Shown here piece after piece: positions 1 through 5,161 of a DNA stretch of 5,161 nt. Position 1 is the first letter of the stretch; each line of letters starts with the position of its first letter. The position numbers were made by a program, and so were the translations under genes. This stretch comes from Marinilabiliales bacterium (GTDB lineage: Bacteria; Bacteroidota; Bacteroidia; Bacteroidales; BM523): positions 1 through 5,161 of the forward strand of contig PKSZ01000376.1 of assembly GCA_002869425.1 (NCBI GenBank), written 5' to 3'. The notes beneath the pieces were generated by a model, which was not told where the DNA came from, made no database searches, and saw nothing but the letters and a program-made list of their open reading frames with translations.

Positions 1-495
1 ATCATCAGTTGCTGAGCAACCATTATCATCTGTCATTGTATAAACTAAATTAAACGTTACTGAGGTTGAGGAAAAAAAATCTGGATTTGAAATACTAACA
101 TCAGATAAATCAGATACATCTCCTGTCCAAGCCTGAGAAGTAATTGCACCATCACCTGTTGTATAATTAGAATTCAATGTTACTGTACTTCCCTCACATA
201 CTGTTGGTGCATTGGGTGTAATATTTGCTGAAGGATTAGAATAAACAGTAACCGTTACTGATTCGGTTGCAGAGCATCCATTATCATCTGTAACTGTATA
301 ACCAAGGTTAAAAGTACCTGTAGAAGATGAAGCAAACACAGGATTCTCAATATTGGTAGCAGATAATGGCCCTGTTGATCCTGTCCAATTGTGCGTAGTA
401 ATAATTCCATCACCAGCTGTCACATTTGCGTCAAGCTGTAAATCAGCATTAGCACAAACTTCAGCAGGAGATGGAGCCATATTTATTGTTGGTGA
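1..495 (-). repeat. Tandem protein repeats R4 and R5 (R5 cut by the window edge)
   Basis: R4 (495-238, 86 codons) and R5 (237 to 1, incomplete) carry the same landmarks as R1-R3: NMAPS or NITPN, EVCAN or TVCEG, HNWTG or QAWTG, ENPVF or SNPDF, TFNLGYTV or TFNLVYTM, and DDNGCSAT in both. R5 reaches DNGCSATDD at the edge, so the array or its next module continues outside the window. Confidence 0.87.
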
Positions 496-2646
496 AGCTT
501 CAATTATGATTGTTTCTTCGTGTGTTGCTGTTGCACATCCTGTTGCACTAATGGTATTAAGCACTGTATATGTGCCTGGAGTACTGGATATTAAATCAAT
601 GCTTCCTGTATTGGTATTGTTGAATATCAGTCCTGCAGATGATGTATATACCCCATTTGATCCTGTAGTATGGTTTGGCAATACATTTGCTGAACCTTCA
701 CAGAATGGATCATCATAATAAAATTCAGCATCCGGAGCAGAAGTAATTGTTATGGAAACAGTACTTATTGCAGAGCAGGTACCTGTCGTTGTATAGGTTA
801 CATCATAAGTAACACCAACTGTACTTGATCCTAAATCTATTTCTCCTGTTGATGCATCAATAGCCAAACCGGAAGGTGTTGCTGTAAATGTACCTCCTCC
901 AACTCCACTAATTGTTGGTGTTGGATCTGAAGCTGTCTGGCAATATGTAGCTGAAGAATAACTAAAGCTTGCATCATCCTCTGGATTTACTGTAACGGTA
1001 ATGTCATCAGAAGCAGAACAACCTGCATTATCCTGAACCGTATATGTTAAATTATATGTACCGGAAGTAGATGAATTGAATGTTGGATTCACAGTCGTTG
1101 TACTTGATAGTCCACCAACATTTCCAGTCCAATTGTGCGAAACAAAAACACCACCTCCACCAGAAGGAGTACCATTTAGCAATAAATCATTTCCTTCACA
1201 AACAACAGCATGATCTGGTGATATATTTGCCACTGGACTTGGGTTTACGTTTATTGTAATATTGTCGGATGCAGTACATGAGTTTCCATCTGTAACCGTA
1301 TATGTTAAATTATATGTACCCTGTGAACTTGCATTAAACAGCGGATTAGAAATAGCTACAGAAGATAATGGTGATGAATCTCCAGTCCAGCTATGATTAT
1401 ACGAACCACTTCCACCTGTTGGATTACCTTGCAATTGTAAATCAGTTAAAGAACAAACTGTAGCAGGTGATGCAGGTGATATATTTGCTGCCGGATTACT
1501 GTATACTGTTACAGTTAAATTATCAGTAGCAGTACATCCATATGCATCTTCAACTGTATATGTTAGATTAAATGTACCATTTGTACTGGAATTAAATATT
1601 GGCGTTTCTGAAGAAGTGCTGCTTAAATAGCTGGCTCCTATATTGCTCCATGTATGTGTATTGTAAGGAGTTGAACCTCCTGATGCATTTCCATCCATCG
1701 CTAAGTTAATTCCTACACAGGTTTCAGCGGGATCGGGACTTATATTGGCTGTTGGATTTGCATGGATTGAAACATTTATAGTTTGTGTTCCGAGACAACC
1801 AGCTCCTGAACTTTCTTCAATTGTTAGAGTACCTGAAGATCCTGTACCCCAATTAATTGTCACCTGAGATGATGTTGATGAGCCAGATATTGAACCTCCG
1901 GTTACAGACCACTGATAAGTACTACCTGAAACTACAGGTATAGAATATACTTCTCCGGCCTGACCTGCACAAACATCTGTTGCTCCGCTAATAACTGGAG
2001 TTGGTGTAGGATAAACTACAGTATATTGCTCATCTGTACTTACACAAGAGCCGGAAATGTCAAATTCCACTCCACTAACAGCGAGGTCATCAATATTCCA
2101 ACCAGAATATTGAACTGAACCATCTGTTATACCCATTCCAAAACGAACTGCAAAACTACTGTTGTTATCTGCATAATCACTTACATCATACTCCATAAAA
2201 GTCCAATCTCCATCCTGGAAAGAAGTTCCTGTATGATCCCAAATAGTTTGCCAGTTTGCACCATCAAAAGCTTCAATATATGCATGATCAAATGATGATG
2301 ACTCCACACCTAACCACCTTTTAAACGTTAGCGTAACATTCTCTAATCCCGAACAATTTATTGTTGGAGAAGTTGCCCACCGGGTTGCAGTAATTGAGTT
2401 TTCATAGCAATCTCCAATCAAATAACCCAGGATACCATTATCCGAGCTTGGCGATGCATCATATTGAGGATCAGGATGTGTTGAACACCCATACTGAGCT
2501 GATCCAACAGACCAGCCAGTTCCTAATGACCAAGCACCTGTAGAACTAAAATCAGTTTCATAAGCAGTCACAACATCATAAGGATATGAGTATGTTACGG
2601 GTATTGAAATTCCCGGTGTAACAGAACTAGGGATAAAAGATGTACC
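1..2646 (-). CDS. Giant surface protein, continuation beyond the TAG; partial at the window edge
   Basis: These 882 codons are open in exactly the frame of the upstream part, and I found no TAA, TAG or TGA in them. The first ATG is at 2196, inside a domain, so this is a continuation and not a separate gene. It resumes GTSFIPSS, completing the interrupted module. Counting the TAG as codon 586, the order is: MAM or concanavalin-like domain 616-780 (TFKRWLGVESSSFDHAYIEA, YSGWNIDDLAVSG); PKD-like module 799-882 (VISGATDVCAGQAGEVYS, YQWSVTGGSI); repeats R1-R3 at 883-1140; two modules of a second type at 1141-1303; repeats R4 and R5 from 1304 to the edge. The proteins known with this architecture in Bacteroidota are large cell-surface or matrix adhesins, usually carrying a type IX sorting domain at the C-terminus, which is not in view here. 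The lack of further stops argues that any inactivation is recent, or that the TAG is an error. Confidence 0.88.
496..984 (-). repeat. Two related modules of a second type (M1, M2) splitting the repeat array
   Basis: M1 (984-733, 84 codons) and M2 (732-496, 79 codons) share an A-x-F-x-Y start, an early YC or FC cysteine, a G-x-[FY]-T turn, a GL motif, TGEIDL versus TGSIDL, SST followed by a TYxV strand, a TC or GC cysteine and a closing TIT or III strand. They differ clearly from the 86-residue repeats on both sides, although each has two cysteines and is probably Ig-like. M2 is more diverged and shorter. Confidence 0.75.
1036..1062. repeat. 27-base direct repeat, copy 1 (in R3)
   Basis: These 27 bases are identical to 1294-1320. 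The spacing is 258 bases, exactly the 86-codon repeat period, and the segment encodes the GTYNLTYTV strand. Identity at synonymous positions points to recent duplication or gene conversion between R2 and R3. Confidence 0.9.
1294..1320. repeat. 27-base direct repeat, copy 2 (in R2)
   Basis: This is the identical partner of 1036-1062. The flanking bases differ on both sides, so identity is restricted to this strand-encoding segment. Confidence 0.9.
1759..2010 (-). other. PKD-like module
   Basis: About 84 residues with DVCAGQAGEVYSIP, then TYQWSVTGGSISG, a VTINWGTGSSGTLTI strand pair and a closing GCLGTQTINVSI. This is the common PKD-like or Ig-like spacer of large Bacteroidota adhesins. It has a probable disulfide between the VCAG and GCLG cysteines. 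It directly precedes the tandem repeat array. Confidence 0.7.
2065..2559 (-). other. MAM or concanavalin-like (jelly-roll) domain, possibly nested in an Ig-like module
   Basis: About 165 residues, starting ETDFSSTGAW and ending YSGWNIDDLAVSGVE. The features seen are GYLIGDCYEN, a SPTINCSGLENVTLTFKRW strand pair, DHAYIEAFDGANWQTIW, and the closing GWNIDD signature found in the domains attached to immune-inhibitor-A-like and MAM-containing secreted proteins. These domains bind carbohydrate or protein partners; the ligand cannot be told from the sequence. Confidence 0.75.
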
Positions 2647-2649
2647 CTA
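2647..2649 (-). other. In-frame amber (TAG) codon interrupting the giant protein gene
   Basis: The plus-strand triplet cta reads TAG on the minus strand. The flanking codons give GSGI, stop, GTSFIPSS. In related Bacteroidota modules this motif is typically G-x-G-[IV]-x-G-x-x-F-x-P, where x between the two glycines is often serine, so the TAG sits where one variable residue belongs. A single C-to-A change from TCG (Ser) would produce it, as would one change from several other codons. Neither side shows a frame change. Confidence 0.9.
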
Positions 2650-4404
2650 GATACCTGATCCAGTAATAGTTCCGCCTGTTGGATCCGGAAGAAGCGACAC
2701 AGAAGCATCATCACTACAATAACTTGCATCCAGTCCTGTAAAAGTTGCTGAAGCAGCGTTCACAATAGCTGCAGCTTCTGCAGTTCCTGGACATTCCGGA
2801 TTCAAACCTGTTACTGTTACTGAGTAAGTAGTAGTTGAACTTGGTGAAACATTTATGGTACCACTAGATTCCTGGCCTGATAAACTTGGATCCACAGGAT
2901 CAGAAGCCCAGCTATAAACTGTACCTCCTGAAGCTGTAAAAGTAACAACTTGCCCTTCGCACAAAGTTTGATCTAAACCAGCAGAAGCCGCTGCAACACC
3001 AGAACTGGCTGCGAAGGAATAGTTACACTCTGCTCCATTCCATCCATCAACCATAATCATATACTCATTGCCAGGAGTTAATCCTGTTGCCCTTATCTGT
3101 CCGTCCACAAGCTTTGCCGGACTCCAGCAATTGGAAACCGGTGTAAAATTACCTGTAGAACAATCTGTTTCATATACCTGCAACTGAACAGCACCAATAC
3201 CATCAGATCCAGCAGTAGGACAATCGGTAACCCATACATCTAGTGTAGCTTCTGTTTCAGAAGCTACAAAAGACAACCAGGTATTGTTATCAATAATACC
3301 ACAAAAAATGGCTGAATTCGCAGCATCAATCTCAGAATGATCAACTGTTCCACTAGTTGAACCACAATAACCATTAAAATCACAGATCATTGTAGAACTA
3401 GTACAATTATCATTGGCAGGAACTGTATTAGAACATGAAGGCGGATAACAATTCTGGGGACAATCTATTGTAAACTCCCATCCACTGTAGGTATTGGAAA
3501 CATCAGATGTAAAATGAAATGTAAGACTTCCGGACAATCCATAATACGAAGTACCTTCATCATCAAGGTTTGCAACTACTGAAGGTCCATTAAGAACATC
3601 CAGTAAAGTACCCGCAGTAGAAGTACCATCATATATGTACAAATAATCATAATCATATTCGACATCATAGTTTTCTACAATAGCACGAATACATCCCCCA
3701 CTCGAAGATGTATAAGTAACAGTATAATTTTCATTATTTGCATAAGTACCAGAGGGACCTCCTGAATCAAAAAACACTGCACTACAAGTTGTTATTGTAC
3801 TTGAACCAGCGGTTCTAAAAATAATATTCGGTCTACTGGTGCTTGTATACTCAGCAGCCATACTACAACCAGAATCGTTATCACTGTATGCATAACAAAC
3901 CATTGGATCTGTTGTGGTTGAGTAATATACATCATCATCGCCAGTGTAAGTTGTGTTATCAAAGCAAACTTCAACAACAATATTACTGGTACCATTCCAG
4001 GTAAAATTGGTTGAAAATCCATGCATGGTCCAGCCCGTTGCCGTTACTGTATAACTGGCACTATACACCTGAGTAAAACTTGGTGTTAACCATGCTGTTG
4101 ATCCAAAAGAGGTTGTTGATGTATGTGCCATTTTAACAGTAAAACCTGTATAAGCTTGCGTACTGGCAACTGCAGCTATATCAAATCCAAGACCTGTAAT
4201 AACAGAACCTGATGATAAGCCTGCATCTGTTAGTTCTGATACAGAATAGATAATTTGCATTCTTGCATCGTGCCAGTATCCTTCGTATGGAGTTGGCGAG
4301 CCCGTAATATTATTATCATTTCCAATCAAGATGTAAGATTGAGAATATACATTCAGTGATAATAACATTAGAATAATGGAAAGAAATGGTAACCTTCTTC
4401 TCAT
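2647..4404 (-). CDS. Giant secreted multidomain surface protein, N-terminal part (CUB domain), ended by an in-frame TAG
   Basis: This frame encodes 585 residues and begins MRRRLPFLSI, a Sec signal peptide with cleavage near VYS-Q (residue 21). Four or five extracellular modules follow. Residues 24-198 form a beta-sandwich domain common at the N-terminus of large Bacteroidota proteins (IIYSVSELTDAG, GWTMHGFSTNFTWNGTSNIVVEV). Residues 207-315 are a CUB domain, with C207 and C238, YDYLYIYDG at 252-260, SGSLTFHFTSD, SGWEFTIDC, and D253 and D301 as candidate calcium ligands. Residues 328-468 are a Cys-rich domain (PANDNC, NNTWLSFVA, GLTPGNEYMIMVDGW). Residues 475-549 are Ig-like (DQTLCEGQ, STTTYSVTVTG). 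From 552 there is a GLDASYC...GGTITGSGI module, cut by TAG at 2649-2647 although its motif continues in the same frame. An adhesin or matrix role is likely from family knowledge; no catalytic motif is visible. If the stop is real, the product would be a released fragment with no surface anchor. Confidence 0.93.
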   Translation of the reverse strand: MRRRLPFLSIILMLLSLNVYSQSYILIGNDNNITGSPTPYEGYWHDARMQIIYSVSELTDAGLSSGSVITGLGFDIAAVASTQAYTGFTVKMAHTSTTSFGSTAWLTPSFTQVYSASYTVTATGWTMHGFSTNFTWNGTSNIVVEVCFDNTTYTGDDDVYYSTTTDPMVCYAYSDNDSGCSMAAEYTSTSRPNIIFRTAGSSTITTCSAVFFDSGGPSGTYANNENYTVTYTSSSGGCIRAIVENYDVEYDYDYLYIYDGTSTAGTLLDVLNGPSVVANLDDEGTSYYGLSGSLTFHFTSDVSNTYSGWEFTIDCPQNCYPPSCSNTVPANDNCTSSTMICDFNGYCGSTSGTVDHSEIDAANSAIFCGIIDNNTWLSFVASETEATLDVWVTDCPTAGSDGIGAVQLQVYETDCSTGNFTPVSNCWSPAKLVDGQIRATGLTPGNEYMIMVDGWNGAECNYSFAASSGVAAASAGLDQTLCEGQVVTFTASGGTVYSWASDPVDPSLSGQESSGTINVSPSSTTTYSVTVTGLNPECPGTAEAAAIVNAASATFTGLDASYCSDDASVSLLPDPTGGTITGSGI

Positions 4405-4430
4405 AATATCAATATTTGGTTGTAGATTTT
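4405..4430 (-). other. 26-base intergenic gap within the probable operon
   Basis: This gap separates the TAA of the small exported protein from the ATG of the giant protein. It is AT-rich and has no Shine-Dalgarno-like GGAGG stretch, as is usual for Bacteroidota. It is too short to hold a convincing terminator, and none is visible, which supports transcription of both genes from one promoter. Confidence 0.6.
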
Positions 4431-4949
4431 TTACTTATTTGTGTTATAATACTCTTCCTGTTCTTTTTCAAACTCCTCTTTTTCCTTCTTTGACTTTCTG
4501 TCCTCAGAGGAAGGGAATCCAGCAGGTTTATTTTCATCATTGGTAAGATATTGCTCCTTTTGCTCCAAAGCTACTGCCTCTTCAATCTGATTATAAGCTT
4601 CTTTCATTTCATGAATCGACAAAAGGTAAATAAACATACCATTATCTGTTGATTCTTCATACAAATCTTTTCCAAGACTAACCTTCACTTTTTCGTTTAC
4701 AGCCCTGAATTTGCTAAATTTTCTTACATCGATATCAGAAGGATCGATTTGACCAGAAAACTCAGTTGGTATTTCAAATGAATTGTTGTACAACCAATTA
4801 ACCTGTCGTATCTTGGTCTCACTCATTTTACTTAACTGCTCAGGAGTATAATATCCTGAAGCTCTGGAATCAATAGTTGTTTTTGCTCCCTGTGCGAATA
4901 AAGAAACACTGACAACAATTCCAATGAATAGAAGAGTAATTTTTTTCAT
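4431..4949 (-). CDS. Small exported protein of unknown function, upstream partner of the giant surface protein
   Basis: I do not recognise this family. The ATG at 4949 gives 172 residues beginning MKKITLLF, with two lysines, a hydrophobic stretch to about residue 18 and a LFAQ cleavage region. This is a good Sec signal peptide without a lipobox cysteine, so the mature protein should be periplasmic or secreted. An upstream in-frame ATG at 5009 would bury this signal behind 20 polar, lysine-rich residues, so 4949 is preferred. The mature part has no cysteine. It has a YYTPEQLSKMSETKI segment (33-47) running into NWLYNNSFEI (51-60), a probable helix around 108-136, and a highly charged Lys/Glu tail (149-167) ending EEYYNTNK. 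The gene ends in TAA 26 bases before the start of the giant surface-protein gene on the same strand, which suggests co-transcription. A role in export or assembly of that protein is inference from position only. Confidence 0.8.
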   Translation of the reverse strand: MKKITLLFIGIVVSVSLFAQGAKTTIDSRASGYYTPEQLSKMSETKIRQVNWLYNNSFEIPTEFSGQIDPSDIDVRKFSKFRAVNEKVKVSLGKDLYEESTDNGMFIYLLSIHEMKEAYNQIEEAVALEQKEQYLTNDENKPAGFPSSEDRKSKKEKEEFEKEQEEYYNTNK

Positions 4950-5161
4950 GATTATCAAGTTGTTAAGCCTATCTTTCTTTTTACTTGTTTTACTTTCGTT
5001 TTGTTTCAAAATATTTCCAATAAAATATAATATCTCTGATTTAACTTTACAATTATATACAATATTCCTACGCTAATATAAAAAAAAACTACATATGTTG
5101 GAAATTACCCGTAATTTAAATTAAATATAAAAAGCCCAATTCAATTATAAAAAAAAATAGC
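4950..5161 (-). promoter_or_regulatory. AT-rich upstream region of the two-gene operon
   Basis: I see no gene in these 212 bases apart from an unlikely 20-codon N-terminal extension of the small protein. The region is very AT-rich, with two runs of nine A (5080-5088 and 5149-5157). On the minus strand TATAATTG occurs at 5057-5050 and again at 5149-5142, each one mismatch from the Bacteroidota -7 element TAnnTTTG, but neither has a clear TTTG at the -33 spacing. The promoter is therefore probably here but not located. The leader just before the ATG has no Shine-Dalgarno sequence. Confidence 0.4.
5102..5117. repeat. Short inverted repeat in the upstream region
   Basis: AAATTAC and GTAATTT are perfect 7-base inverted arms separated by CC, about 155 bases before the preferred start of the small exported protein. 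The right arm overlaps a 12-base AT-only palindrome at 5112-5123. It could be an operator, but chance symmetry is common in DNA this AT-rich. Confidence 0.35.

Larger units (their letters stand above)
985..1758 (-). repeat. Tandem protein repeats R1-R3, about 86 residues each
   Basis: There are three consecutive copies: R1 1758-1498 (87 codons), R2 1497-1240 (86) and R3 1239-985 (85). Shared landmarks in order are ANISP, a cysteine at about position 15, a GG-rich turn, HxWT or HSWTG, LSS, NPxFN-S, a GT[FY]NLTYTV strand, GC[TS]A[TS]D and a closing [LI]T[VI]xV. The two conserved cysteines per repeat may form a disulfide. The fold is presumably Ig- or PKD-like, giving an extended stalk. The W-T-G motif differs from the WDFGDG of classical PKD domains. 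Confidence 0.88.

Noticed and set aside
353..718. Open plus-strand frame of 121 codons
   Set aside because: It lies wholly antisense to the repeat and module region of the giant protein, which is strongly supported by repeat conservation. Its translation shows no domain and is explained by low stop density opposite Thr/Ser/Asn-rich codons.
1..1758. CRISPR array or DNA-level satellite
   Set aside because: The periodicity of about 258 bases is in frame and conserved mainly at the protein level, with only short exact DNA matches, so it is a coding domain repeat.
1..2646. A separate gene starting after the TAG
   Set aside because: No ATG occurs before 2196, which lies in the middle of the jelly-roll domain, and the residues right after the TAG complete a motif begun before it.
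3792..4022. Open minus-strand frame of 76 codons in another phase
   Set aside because: It is embedded in the N-terminal domain of the giant protein in an alternative frame, with no signal of its own; it is a shadow.
4950..5009. Upstream ATG at 5009 as the start of the small exported protein
   Set aside because: It would add 20 polar, Lys-rich residues in front of a classical signal peptide. The ATG at 4949 starts directly with MKK and the hydrophobic core.
5125..5157. Possible terminator of a gene upstream (GGGC followed by T-rich DNA on the minus strand)
   Set aside because: There is no complementary GCCC arm within the window, so no stem can be drawn; the T-run is simply part of the AT-rich stretch.

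Overview
The window looks like part of a Bacteroidota chromosome or metagenomic contig. The evidence is AT-rich DNA, Sec signal peptides ending in the typical LFAQ and VYSQ patterns, start codons without a Shine-Dalgarno sequence, and a very long mosaic surface protein built from CUB, lectin-like, PKD-like and Ig-like modules. I cannot place it at genus level. Everything supported as a gene is on the minus strand and reads from right to left.

Layout in the direction of transcription: (1) 5161-4950 is an AT-rich, apparently non-coding upstream region with a short inverted repeat. (2) 4949-4431 encodes a small exported protein of 172 residues with a charged C-terminal tail and no recognised function. 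(3) After a 26-base gap, 4404 to 1 is one long reading frame for a giant secreted multidomain protein that continues past the left edge of the window. That frame is broken once, by an in-frame TAG at 2649-2647. The next 882 codons, down to position 1, were read triplet by triplet and contain no other stop.

Module order in the giant protein (codon numbers from the start at 4404, counting the TAG as 586): signal peptide 1-21; a Bacteroidota beta-sandwich domain about 24-198; CUB domain about 207-315; Cys-rich PANDNC-type domain about 328-468; Ig-like module about 475-549; GGxxxGxGI-type module from about 552, containing the TAG; MAM/concanavalin-like domain about 616-780; PKD-like module about 799-882; three tandem repeats of about 86 residues (883-1140); two modules of another type (1141-1303); then two more copies of the 86-residue repeat (1304-1468 and onward).

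The two genes probably form an operon: an exported small protein followed by a large adhesin or extracellular-matrix-type protein, likely secreted by Sec and then type IX secretion. The C-terminal sorting domain that would confirm type IX secretion lies outside the window. The most notable point is the single amber codon inside an otherwise intact frame. It could be a recent nonsense mutation, a sequence error, or, less likely, readthrough. I see no RNA genes, CRISPR array, insertion sequence or defence system, and no evidence for a wholly new biological system.
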